A stretch of 64,000 nt of DNA from Flammeovirga pacifica (GCF_000807855.2 NZ_JRYR02000002.1:1577845-1641844), one strand, 5' to 3'. Numbered from the stretch's first letter, positions 53,769 to 62,428 are shown. A program made the numbers and translations. Notes: generated from the letters alone by a model not told the origin.

Positions 53769-53806
53769 GTTAGATGATGTGTAATACAAAATATACATCA
53801 TCTAAC
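53769..53806 (+). promoter_or_regulatory. Intercistronic hairpin, transporter to GH117
   Basis: GTTAGATGATGT (53769-53780) pairs perfectly with ACATCATCTAAC (53795-53806), 14-base loop, no T-run. It lies midway between the two genes. Confidence 0.65.
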
Positions 53807-53848
53807 AATCATTCAAATAACAGGTGATCTTCACCGCATTTTTTTATC

Positions 53849-55081
53849 ATGAGAGCAATTAAAATATTAGCAGGAACCGTACTTATCGGTGCAACTATTT
53901 TTTCTTCTTGTACAAAACCGACAGGGCCTCAAGCAGAGGTAAATGATTATTCACATGTATCTCAAGAGAAATTAGATTTCTTAGGGATCACAGACATTAA
54001 CCACTTAAGTGCTGCATCTAAAAGAGCTTTAGATTGGCCTGATTCTTTAAATAACGATTGGTTTGGAGAATTTTCAGTACAAGATCTAAAAGGAGATTTA
54101 GCTTACGAAGAAGGTGTTGTAAGACGTGACCCTTCTGCTTTATTACATAAAGATGGTAAGTACTATGTATACTATTCTAAATCTGTTGGATCTACTGATG
54201 GATTTGGTGGAGATATCGAAAATGACAAGGTTTTCCCTTGGGACCGTTGTGATATTTGGTATGCTACTTCTGAAGACGGATGGACTTGGAAAGAAGAAGG
54301 CCCAGCAGTTCTAAGAGGAGAAAAAGGTACATTTGATGACCGTTCGGTATTTACTCCTGAAATTATGGAGAACGATGGAAAGTATTATTTATGCTACCAA
54401 ACGATTAAATCTCCTTATGATGTAAGAACAAAAAATCAGGTAGGTATAGCATGGTCAGATTCTCCAAATGGACCATTTAAGAAATTAGAGGAGCCAATCT
54501 TAAGCCCTGCAAATAATGGTGTATGGAAAGGTACAGAGCAAAACCGTTTCTTAGTAGAAAAGAAAGGAGATTTTGATTCTCATAAAGTACATGATCCGTG
54601 TATCATTCCTTTTAAAGGAAAATTCTACTTATACTACAAAGGGGAACAAATGGGTGAAGCTATTACATTTGGTGGTCGTCAGATCCGTCATGGTGTAGCT
54701 ATTGCAGACAATCCATTAGGACCATATGTGAAGTCTCCATACAACCCAATTTCAAACTCTGGTCATGAAATTTGTGTTTGGAAACATAAAGACGGTATCA
54801 TGTCTTTAATTACAACAGATGGAGCAGAAAAAGGTACTGTTCAGTTTGCTGCTGATGGTATTAATTTTAATATCATGGCTTCTATCCCAGGTGCACCTCA
54901 TGCAATGGGTCTGAACAGAGAATTAAATACAAATAAAGGATTTGCAGTATTTGGATGGGGTCTAACTCATAAATATATGAATTATGACTACCAGTATATT
55001 CGTCGTTTTGCAGGAAAGCGTAAAACTTCCCACCAAGCAAAAAATGAACAAGCTGCTAAACAGCCGAAAGCAACAAGATAG
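53849..55081 (+). CDS. GH117 alpha-1,3-L-neoagarooligosaccharide hydrolase
   Basis: 410 aa lipoprotein (lipobox IFSSC, Cys21). Five-bladed propeller glycosidase of family GH117: VRRDPSALLHKDGKYYVYYS with the putative base Asp, DDRSVFTPEIMENDGKYYLC, HKVHDPCIIPFKGKFYLYY with a second Asp, and SGHEICVWKHKDG with the His/Glu of the active site. The family removes AHG from the non-reducing end of neoagaro-oligosaccharides. Length is the family norm; the last 20 residues are a basic Lys/Gln tail. It is the last gene of the run, ended by a strong terminator. Being a lipoprotein, it would release AHG outside the cytoplasm, in agreement with the transporter upstream. Confidence 0.95.
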   Translation: MRAIKILAGTVLIGATIFSSCTKPTGPQAEVNDYSHVSQEKLDFLGITDINHLSAASKRALDWPDSLNNDWFGEFSVQDLKGDLAYEEGVVRRDPSALLHKDGKYYVYYSKSVGSTDGFGGDIENDKVFPWDRCDIWYATSEDGWTWKEEGPAVLRGEKGTFDDRSVFTPEIMENDGKYYLCYQTIKSPYDVRTKNQVGIAWSDSPNGPFKKLEEPILSPANNGVWKGTEQNRFLVEKKGDFDSHKVHDPCIIPFKGKFYLYYKGEQMGEAITFGGRQIRHGVAIADNPLGPYVKSPYNPISNSGHEICVWKHKDGIMSLITTDGAEKGTVQFAADGINFNIMASIPGAPHAMGLNRELNTNKGFAVFGWGLTHKYMNYDYQYIRRFAGKRKTSHQAKNEQAAKQPKATR

Positions 55082-55107
55082 AAAATTGTTCTAAATTGAT
55101 GTATATG

Positions 55108-55143
55108 ATGCACAGCTTGAAATTTTGAGCTGTGCATTTTTTT
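55108..55143 (+). terminator. Terminator of GH117 and the long PUL run
   Basis: ATGCACAGCT pairs with AGCTGTGCAT, 10-base loop, then a T-run of eight or more. It starts 27 bases after the GH117 stop codon. Confidence 0.9.
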
Positions 55144-55152
55144 ATAACTGAT

Positions 55153-55239
55153 CTATTCTTTTTCAATCCACTTTTTAATTTCGCTCGGTGTCATTTCTTT
55201 TACAAAAGAGTATGTAGAAAGATTCAATACCACTCTATT
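55153..55239 (-). pseudogene. Possible C-terminal gene remnant (28 codons)
   Basis: On the minus strand a 28-codon stretch bounded by stop codons ends in SFVKEMTPSEIKKWIEKE, which has the composition of a genuine protein C-terminus. No start or upstream body remains (TAA at 55240-55242). It may be a decayed gene. I do not recognise the parent family. Confidence 0.25.
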
Positions 55240-55290
55240 TTATATGATACATTGGAGGATGTAAAGACCATTAATTAGTCCAATACAAAA

Positions 55291-55314
55291 AAGCCAACCT
55301 TTAAAGGTTGGCTT
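55291..55314. terminator. Perfect 24-bp palindrome
   Basis: AAGCCAACCTTT followed by its exact reverse complement. Its only run of A/T is on the left (six A), so it could terminate minus-strand transcription, or act as a binding site. Confidence 0.4.
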
Positions 55315-55569
55315 GAAATATAGAATCTGATGATAGTTGAAATAAAGCTAATAATTATAATGCTGGCTTATTGATCTAAGGCAATAAAATTAGGTTTATT
55401 GCGAGTCAAAGGGTTAAACGAATGAGTGTAAAAAATATTTTTAAAGATCAATTATGTATGACCTTATAGTTGTCATATAATACTTATACATCTCAATGCT
55501 AGTTTACCCTACCTTATTATTTAAGATTAACAAATGAATAAAATGTAATTCGTTTATAATCAAAAAAAT

Positions 55570-55608
55570 AAACCCCTTATAAAATCACGAGTATTTTATA
55601 AGGGGTTT
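55570..55608. terminator. Bidirectional terminator before the cyclase operon end
   Basis: AAACCCCTTATAAAAT pairs with ATTTTATAAGGGGTTT (16 bp perfect), 7-base loop. It lies 129 bases beyond the cyclase stop codon on the minus strand and runs into TATTTTTTTG there. Confidence 0.8.
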
Positions 55609-55736
55609 CTAGTAATAAATTTAAGTTTATCACATTTTGTATTTTCAACTTATTGGTCAATCCTGTAATTAAACGACTATTTTAGTAGTGGACTAATGAT
55701 GCAGTAATAGAATGATAAAGCTTATTATACTTTTAA

Positions 55737-56849
55737 TTAACCAACTGATTGACTCGAAATAGGCTGATAACTGATTTGGTTTTCTAGCCCAAATACTTTA
55801 ATTTTTTGGTACTTTCCTCTTGGTTGAACAACACCTAATTCAACAAAGTTGTAGTTGAGTTTCTTAACCAAGAATTCTGATATTAAATAATTTACATTAA
55901 GCTCTTTACACATTTCTTGGAGTCGTGAAGTAGAATTAACCACATCTCCATGATAGGCCATTTCTCTTTTGATAACGCCAATTTGTGTAGCAGCTACATT
56001 ACCTGCATGAACCCCTGCTTTAAAGACTGGCACTGAGCCATAATTGTTAATAAAATAGTCTCTTTTACTTTCTAGTTCATTTTGAATATCAAATAGAATT
56101 TGAATGCATCTATTGTTTTTAAGTCCTTTTTTTAAGGGCCACGTCAATACAATTTCATCACCAACATATTGGTAAACGGATGCTTTATTCTGATCAATGG
56201 CATCCGTCATAAAAGTATAACAATCTGAAATAAAATGACTGTATTTTAAATGACCCAAACATTCCGCTATTGTAGTGGAGTTGTTTAAATCAAGAAACAT
56301 AAAGATTCTTTCTTCCTCTTTAGGAACATAATAATTCCCTTGAATTACTGTACTAAATAATTCCGGGCCTAATATATCTTTCAACTGAAATAATGAATTG
56401 ATCATTACTGTACTGATAAAGACATAAAACATGTAGATAAAGAAACTCCCTTCATTAAGGTTATTAAAATATGGTATACCACCCGGAAAGAAAATCCTAC
56501 CAACATAGCCTGTCAGCAAAGTAAAAGTAGGGGTGACAATTATGACCATCATAAGGGCAATCAAAATTCTCTTCGTGCTTCCCATTCTACCTCTTCTGTC
56601 TAAGAAGTAATAGAAGTTCCAAGAAAAAATACTCAAAAATATGGAGATAAATCCGTTAGCAAAAAGAGCAAAATTTAACTCAGACCTAATATTATCATAG
56701 ACATCAATACCAATTATATCACCATAATGCTCCAAGGCATCATGTCTAATAAACAAGTATAATGCATTCAGTAAGTACCAAGCAAGGTAAGTAATAGTTA
56801 CTCCGGTGATATATTTATTTAAGAGATACTGGTTACGTATTAGTTTCAT
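55737..56849 (-). CDS. Membrane-bound class III nucleotide cyclase
   Basis: 370 aa. Four membrane helices (about 13-34, 59-83, 95-117, 134-154), then a class III cyclase domain at about 180-345. Metal Asp residues are D187 (FMFLDLNNST) and D231 (QYVGDEIVL); the transition-state Asn/Arg are N305 and R309 (VVNSTSRLQ). The base-selecting Lys and Asp of adenylate cyclases appear as Q227 and A298 in my manual alignment, so ATP specificity should not be assumed. The start codon directly abuts the stop of the HD/PycTM-like gene, so the pair is co-translated. Last gene of a four-gene operon. A cyclic mononucleotide acting on the partner protein is the natural hypothesis. Confidence 0.88.
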   Translation of the reverse strand: MKLIRNQYLLNKYITGVTITYLAWYLLNALYLFIRHDALEHYGDIIGIDVYDNIRSELNFALFANGFISIFLSIFSWNFYYFLDRRGRMGSTKRILIALMMVIIVTPTFTLLTGYVGRIFFPGGIPYFNNLNEGSFFIYMFYVFISTVMINSLFQLKDILGPELFSTVIQGNYYVPKEEERIFMFLDLNNSTTIAECLGHLKYSHFISDCYTFMTDAIDQNKASVYQYVGDEIVLTWPLKKGLKNNRCIQILFDIQNELESKRDYFINNYGSVPVFKAGVHAGNVAATQIGVIKREMAYHGDVVNSTSRLQEMCKELNVNYLISEFLVKKLNYNFVELGVVQPRGKYQKIKVFGLENQISYQPISSQSVG

Positions 56850-58025
56850 TTATAGTGTCGCAAAAGTGATGATAAAGGATAGTACAGAAACTGTGATCCC
56901 TACCATAAAGAAATTAAAAGCGAGTCTTACTTTTCTATATTTTTTATCAAGGACGTTACCGAGGTAATAAGAATCCTTGGCCATTAAATCATATATCTGT
57001 TGAGGATCTTTTGTTTTATCTTTCAACATACTTTGATAATCGTTGAGATTTAGATCTACAAAATCGCCAAAAAACAATAAGTTCAAGTCTCTTTTCTTTT
57101 TAGTGTTATTACTAACATTGGGTCTTGTTGCTAAAACAGCCAATATTACAGAGACTAAACCCGTAATAGCTAAAATTGTTGAAGGAATTAGTAATTGAGG
57201 TAACTCTTCTATCTTTCTAAATAAATAACCAATGGTAAATGAAGTGATAATTGAGTTGATCGAAAGTAAGATACTAGCTTTTCTATCTGCAATAGAACTT
57301 AAACCTAATTGGTTTCTAGCCAATACTCTATGAAGTGTTTCAATATCTCTTCTAGGTTTAAATTCTGCCGGTTTTTTTCCTTCCGATTTTTTCTTCTTTT
57401 TCTTTTCTTTGACTTCTTTCACTTCATTTTCTTCCATTAATGAAGACATATTGACTTTAATAGTATTCATGTTTTCAGCCTTCTTAGGTTGAAAGTTATT
57501 GCGAGCATAATTCGTGAAATACCTATGTTCTGCCAGGAAATGAAGGTTCATTACCAACCACTGTGATTTTGTGATTTGTCCTTGTTCAGCTATATCAGAG
57601 CGTTCTTTTCGAAGTGCTTCAGAATATTGCTCAAAATTACTTGTGCCCAAATGAGACAAGTCAGCATCACACATGATTTGCTCCATTTTTGTTCTTGGAG
57701 TTTGAGGTACACGTGTAGCCATGATGCAATTAGAAATTATTTCTAAATCCTCTTCCGATACTTTATCCTTCAAATATTCTTGTGCAATAGAAACACCCTT
57801 TGTTTCATGATTAGAACAATCACCACAAGTATACCCAGTATCATGAAACCATGCAGCTATTGTTAAAAGCTGAATTTCATGATCATTTATTCCTTCGGCT
57901 TCTCCAATTTCACTAACAGCATTGACCACATTTTTAGTGTGTTCTAAATTATGAAATTGAAGGTCTTTTATATTTTCTTTTGCATACTCCTCTACATCTT
58001 GGAGTAGTGTTTTGAAATCATTCAT
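56850..58025 (-). CDS. HD phosphohydrolase fused to PycTM-like transmembrane effector domain
   Basis: 391 aa. Residues about 15-175 are an HD domain with intact metal residues (H25/H29 in FHNLEHTKNVV, H61-D62 in WFHDTGY, D120/D122 in CDADLSH). A Lys/Glu-rich linker follows (about 200-225). The C-terminal 165 residues match the Pycsar transmembrane effector type (DUF5706/PycTM): LARNQLGLSSIADRKASILL, helices at about 251-269, 278-299 and 368-390, and DSYYLGNVLDKKYRKVRLAF before the last helix. In Pycsar defence a cyclase makes cCMP or cUMP and the PycTM effector disrupts the membrane. Here the cyclase gene follows with zero spacing. The fused HD domain could hydrolyse the signal. Non-defence signalling is an equal possibility. 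Confidence 0.85.
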   Translation of the reverse strand: MNDFKTLLQDVEEYAKENIKDLQFHNLEHTKNVVNAVSEIGEAEGINDHEIQLLTIAAWFHDTGYTCGDCSNHETKGVSIAQEYLKDKVSEEDLEIISNCIMATRVPQTPRTKMEQIMCDADLSHLGTSNFEQYSEALRKERSDIAEQGQITKSQWLVMNLHFLAEHRYFTNYARNNFQPKKAENMNTIKVNMSSLMEENEVKEVKEKKKKKKSEGKKPAEFKPRRDIETLHRVLARNQLGLSSIADRKASILLSINSIITSFTIGYLFRKIEELPQLLIPSTILAITGLVSVILAVLATRPNVSNNTKKKRDLNLLFFGDFVDLNLNDYQSMLKDKTKDPQQIYDLMAKDSYYLGNVLDKKYRKVRLAFNFFMVGITVSVLSFIITFATL

Positions 58026-58029
58026 AGTC

Positions 58030-61000
58030 TTAAAAACTAAAACCTATGTTTAAATAAATTTGTAACCCGTCTTCAGAACCTCCTGCAATACCACTTAAAG
58101 CTACTTTATCAATTGGTACAACATAAACGCCACCTCCATAACCTTGGTGCCATTTATTAGAGTTTTCTCCATCTATCCAAACTCTACCAATATCATAAAA
58201 ACCTAAAAGGCCTACAGTCATTGGTAAAATACTATTTTTAAACTGAAATATATCCAATCTAGCATCAAAACTATTTAATAATGAGGTTCTGCCGTAAAAA
58301 CGATCCCTTCTAAATCCTCTTAAACTTTTATTACCTCCGAGGGTATTTGAGGTAAGAAAATGATAATCTCCAAAATTATGACTTCCCGTTAACTTATAGG
58401 CCAAAGTGAGGTCTGTTGGTAAACGAAAAGTTTGGTATAACTCTAATTTCCCCCCCAAATTAACATAATTGAGGTCATCATTGTTCAAATTTTTAGAAGC
58501 ATTACCATTAGCTTCAACATAAATTCCTTTTTTGGGTATGGTAGCATTGTTCCTTTTATCCACCGAAAACTTAAATTGACCACCGACATAATTTTGATCA
58601 CCGTAAGGGTCTTTTAAAGTGAGATCATCTCCTGATTGTAAGAAATTTCTAGAATCTAAATAATCTGTTCGACTCGTTCTATAATAACGATATGAAGCAC
58701 CATAATTTAGCTTCACTGCTTTAGAAAAATCAATCAAAAGGCCTGGTTCTACAATGTGTCTGGTGTAAAAGAATCTATAATAATTATGACCTAAGTTTTT
58801 ATCGTAAACAGATTCATTACCTAAACCAAAATAATTAGAGTTTCTTGGAGATCGTAATTCGGCTTTAATCACCACATCCTGATTGCCAACAACATCCACA
58901 AATTGACCTTTATATTTTAACTTAAATGCGGCCACATTGGTAGAAATTGCTCCATACAAAGTGTGTTTTTGCGAAAAAGGAGATTTTCTAAACCCATATT
59001 TAGTAAAAATAAAACCACCTCCTATTTGAAGTCCATCATCAGGAATGTAACCACCATAGAGAATAGGTAGTAGAGAATTGAATTTAAAATCTGCTCTATT
59101 GTACTCGTTAACGTCGCTTTTATGAGATAAACGTTTCTTTAAACTACCCTTTTGGGTAACAGTAGTACTGTCTTTGGTATCATAAATGATCACTTTTTTT
59201 GAACCTCCTCTTCGGGCAAGGTCTTCGAAAGAATCTTTACCTTCTCCACCTATTACTCTAATATTTATTTTTCCTTTATCTTCTCCTTTAAATATAAATT
59301 GATCTTTACCACTTAAACCATATAATCTAATTTCTTTGGTGATTTTTGCATCAAAAACTCTTTGATAAAGTGTTTGTTTGGTATTTCCTTTTTTGGAGAT
59401 TTTCTTGACCACCACTTCCGTTTTTCCATTCTCCAGATAAGTTACCTCAAATTGTTCTGATTTATCAGATCCTAATACCGAAACTCTTTTTGATATGTGA
59501 GCATAATATTCTTTTGCAATTGAAGGAAGCTGTGCTCTCCTTGCTTTAAGAATACGTAAAATATCAGGGTTTTTATCACTTACTTTTTGTGGAATGTGAG
59601 ATAGTGCAGTTTCAAATACTTCATCAGTGAGGTGCTCTTGAATAAAAGCTACTTCCTTTTCCCAATCGTTCCAATTTGCCTGTGATAAGAAATATCGATC
59701 AAAATATCTTGCATTGAAATTAAAGCCTGGCGCCCAATTCATCTCTTCGTCAAAACCTTCAAACTTAGGTAGCACCCAACGGTGAGAAGCGATATTAGGA
59801 ATACGTCCTTCATTTAAAAAATAAACCTGATCTCTATCTCTTGGGATAGGACGGAACATTTTCTCTCCATATTCATTTTTAAAAGAAGCCCATCTCCATT
59901 GATCATCATGCCTGTCCCAATCACCAATAAGCATATCGAACAAGCGGTTTCTTAAAGTGAAAGTATAATCAACATAATTATCATTGTCTTCTCTCAGCTT
60001 TTGAACTGTTTTAATCGTACTGTATATCTTTTTTGAATTGCCAAAACTTTTAATGTGTCCTTCGTTTTTTGAGGGACGTTCTTCAAACATAAAAACTTTA
60101 TTAGCCGCGAGTTCTTGGTAGATACCAAACTGGGGGTCATCTTCAACGTAATACAATTTAGGATTACAGTGGTAAATACCAATTGCATCAGCCATTGTGG
60201 GAACAGTTAAAGGAGAGTAAGGGTGTGCGGCCGAAATTTGATCTTGTACAACCGATTTGGCGACAGTTTGTTTTAATTCTTCTGGAATGGCTTTTTCAGG
60301 GTTTTTATCAATGGACCTTAAAGTAAATTGGTTACCATTTTTGTCTTCTAAACGGAAAGACAGCGTAGCCATACCGCCTCCTTTTTGTACTATTTTTAAC
60401 CCACCTTTCACTTTAGATAAATCGAAAACAGGCATTTTGATAGGCGTTTCCCATTCTTGTCGATAGTTTTCACCCATCCATTTCTTTAACGATGCACTTG
60501 CTTTATAACGAACACTGGCAGGAACCTCAACACTATCTGCTAATGCATGATTAGAAAGGGCCTTTTCCTCCTTTTCTATGTCCTGTCTAAAGCTATAATG
60601 ATAGATTTCTTTTTGATGATCATAAAAGGAAACAGCAGTAGAATCATTGATAAATTCTACAGTAGCAAATCCTTTTGTAGCAGAAGTAAATTTAGCATAT
60701 TTCCCTTGGTAAATAGAAGATGTTTTAGAACCTGAACCAGAAACAATATACTTCACATTATCTTTCTCGATCATTTCCAATGCATGTTCATGACCACTTG
60801 CATAGATCACATTTTGATGGGTATTGAAAATGCTTTCCATACTTTCCTTAATTTTCTTGTAGTTTTTATTAGGTATATCCTGACGACTTACCCCTGCTTT
60901 TCTCGCTAAAGGATAAATAGAACCTACAATTGGTAGAGGAAGATAAGCCCAAGAAGAAAAAGATGTCAATGGAAAAAGGTGATCCTTTGCGGTAAAATGT

Positions 61001-61641
61001 CCGCCATGTTCTCCATAGGTGTAAAGGGGGTGATGCCCGACAACTAATAGTTTTTTATGCTTATTTCTTGAGACGATATCTTGCAATCCAATCAAAAACT
61101 CATCATTATTTTTGTAATCACAACCTACAACATCATTGTTATCTTGATATTCGAATAGTAGCCATTGTGTGTCGAGTATTAATAATGTTATTTCATCATT
61201 TAAAGATACTTCTACAGGATCAGGGCAGCCATGATACGGTGCAAAAGTGGAATCACCTAGAAGATTATTGACGTAATTTTCTTGATTTTTTAAACGTTGT
61301 AGACCGTTCTTGCGACCTCTATTGTAATCATGATTTCCGGGAATGATAAAAGTTTTGCCTTTGAACTCTTTTAATTGAGATAATTGAGCATCAATAACAG
61401 CTTCACCTTCTTTTCTATGCTTATCTCCAAGAGGCATTAATCCATGAGGATAGATGTTGTCCCCTAAAAAAATAACCGTACTGTTCTCGTCTTCGAGATT
61501 AATTTGTTGAAATAAATGTTGAAAAACAGGAGCACCTGTATAGGTAGCTCCAGCATCTCCAATTAAATATATTTTTTGATTTTGTCCCCAAACACTAAGT
61601 GATAGAAGAGAAAATAGTAATGCAGTAAATATTTTCTTCAT
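58030..61641 (-). CDS. Metallophosphoesterase fused to outer-membrane barrel-like domain
   Basis: 1203 aa from the start at 61641 (MKKIFTALLF), which begins a signal peptide (ends VWGQ) and lies one base after the preceding stop. Calcineurin-type phosphoesterase at about 22-300 with GDA, FLGDNIYPHG, IPGNHDY, VVGHHPLY and ASGHEHA. A long middle region of unknown fold (about 350-850) contains RLFDMLIGDWDRHDDQWRW. The C-terminal about 330 residues look like a BamA/surface-antigen-type barrel (GGNKSLRGFRRDRFYGRTSL, DIGRVWIDGEN) and end in NIGFSF, typical of outer-membrane barrels. So the enzyme probably hangs from the outer membrane. Substrate unknown. The HD/PycTM-like gene follows after 4 nt. 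Confidence 0.85.
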   Translation of the reverse strand: MKKIFTALLFSLLSLSVWGQNQKIYLIGDAGATYTGAPVFQHLFQQINLEDENSTVIFLGDNIYPHGLMPLGDKHRKEGEAVIDAQLSQLKEFKGKTFIIPGNHDYNRGRKNGLQRLKNQENYVNNLLGDSTFAPYHGCPDPVEVSLNDEITLLILDTQWLLFEYQDNNDVVGCDYKNNDEFLIGLQDIVSRNKHKKLLVVGHHPLYTYGEHGGHFTAKDHLFPLTSFSSWAYLPLPIVGSIYPLARKAGVSRQDIPNKNYKKIKESMESIFNTHQNVIYASGHEHALEMIEKDNVKYIVSGSGSKTSSIYQGKYAKFTSATKGFATVEFINDSTAVSFYDHQKEIYHYSFRQDIEKEEKALSNHALADSVEVPASVRYKASASLKKWMGENYRQEWETPIKMPVFDLSKVKGGLKIVQKGGGMATLSFRLEDKNGNQFTLRSIDKNPEKAIPEELKQTVAKSVVQDQISAAHPYSPLTVPTMADAIGIYHCNPKLYYVEDDPQFGIYQELAANKVFMFEERPSKNEGHIKSFGNSKKIYSTIKTVQKLREDNDNYVDYTFTLRNRLFDMLIGDWDRHDDQWRWASFKNEYGEKMFRPIPRDRDQVYFLNEGRIPNIASHRWVLPKFEGFDEEMNWAPGFNFNARYFDRYFLSQANWNDWEKEVAFIQEHLTDEVFETALSHIPQKVSDKNPDILRILKARRAQLPSIAKEYYAHISKRVSVLGSDKSEQFEVTYLENGKTEVVVKKISKKGNTKQTLYQRVFDAKITKEIRLYGLSGKDQFIFKGEDKGKINIRVIGGEGKDSFEDLARRGGSKKVIIYDTKDSTTVTQKGSLKKRLSHKSDVNEYNRADFKFNSLLPILYGGYIPDDGLQIGGGFIFTKYGFRKSPFSQKHTLYGAISTNVAAFKLKYKGQFVDVVGNQDVVIKAELRSPRNSNYFGLGNESVYDKNLGHNYYRFFYTRHIVEPGLLIDFSKAVKLNYGASYRYYRTSRTDYLDSRNFLQSGDDLTLKDPYGDQNYVGGQFKFSVDKRNNATIPKKGIYVEANGNASKNLNNDDLNYVNLGGKLELYQTFRLPTDLTLAYKLTGSHNFGDYHFLTSNTLGGNKSLRGFRRDRFYGRTSLLNSFDARLDIFQFKNSILPMTVGLLGFYDIGRVWIDGENSNKWHQGYGGGVYVVPIDKVALSGIAGGSEDGLQIYLNIGFSF

Positions 61642-61642
61642 A

Positions 61643-62428
61643 TTAGAACTGTAGAATTTTAGCATTGTATTGTCCACCTCTTTCATTAGAAATAAAAATT
61701 CGTCCATCATCCGAAATACAAATACCTTCCGGTTGTGCATGGACTTTTTTAGGAAGGGAGTAACTCATGATTTGTTCTCCGGAACTGCCATCTAACACAA
61801 ACAATTGAGAAGAACGGTGTGATAAAACATATACTTCATTTTTGTTTTTATCGTAATAAACCCCTGAAGGACTCACTTTAAACCCTTTTTTAAGGGTGTA
61901 AGCTAAGGATACTTTTTCAGTGTTATGGATATTTACTTTATAGATAGATTTATGATCTGCTTTTTTTCCATGTAAGCCACCTTTACCTTTTAAAGCAACA
62001 AGTAGGTGTTGATCATCAAACATACACAAACCTTCGATATCATTATCAGCAGTAAAAGGGAGTTGTTCTTTCTTGACCTCATTGGTTTCTTCGTGTATAA
62101 TAAATAGTTTTCCTTTACTATTTACGACATAGAAATAAGGACGATTATAGGCAATCCCTTCATAATCTCCATCCTTACCAAAATCAATTTTTTTACTGAC
62201 GCTTTTTTTATTTAAATCATATAAATAAATATTCCCTTTTTCGTCATTAATACAAGCCACCGTATTCTTTCCGTACCAAGTTAATCCCGATATCTCATCT
62301 AATTTTGATGGTAGCACCCATTTTTGTTTAGGTTTGCTAAAAAATGTAGTATCCTGATTCTGTGCACAAGATATTAATCCGGAACAGATAGTCAGGATAA
62401 AAAATATAAATTGATAAGTTAATTTCAT
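61643..62428 (-). CDS. SdiA-regulated-type beta-propeller lipoprotein
   Basis: 261 aa with a lipobox (SGLISC, Cys21). The mature part is a beta-propeller of the SdiA-regulated family: KLDEISGLTWYGKNTVACIN, DYEGIAYNRPYFYVVNSKG, NDIEGLCMFDDQHLLVALKG, PSGVYYDKNKNEVYVLSHRS and QPEGICISDDGRIFISNERG as successive blades. Such proteins often look like phytase or calcium-dependent esterase propellers, but the catalytic role is undefined. It is the first gene of the minus-strand operon and is followed after a single base by the metallophosphoesterase, hinting at joint periplasmic phosphate-ester processing. Confidence 0.8.
   Translation of the reverse strand: MKLTYQFIFFILTICSGLISCAQNQDTTFFSKPKQKWVLPSKLDEISGLTWYGKNTVACINDEKGNIYLYDLNKKSVSKKIDFGKDGDYEGIAYNRPYFYVVNSKGKLFIIHEETNEVKKEQLPFTADNDIEGLCMFDDQHLLVALKGKGGLHGKKADHKSIYKVNIHNTEKVSLAYTLKKGFKVSPSGVYYDKNKNEVYVLSHRSSQLFVLDGSSGEQIMSYSLPKKVHAQPEGICISDDGRIFISNERGGQYNAKILQF

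Larger units (their letters stand above)
55082..55736. other. Intergenic region with terminators and a possible gene relic
   Basis: After the GH117 terminator (55108-55143) the region holds a short coding-like minus-strand relic (55153-55239), a perfect palindrome (55291-55314) and a bidirectional terminator (55570-55608). The rest is AT-rich with nothing recognised. Confidence 0.5.
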
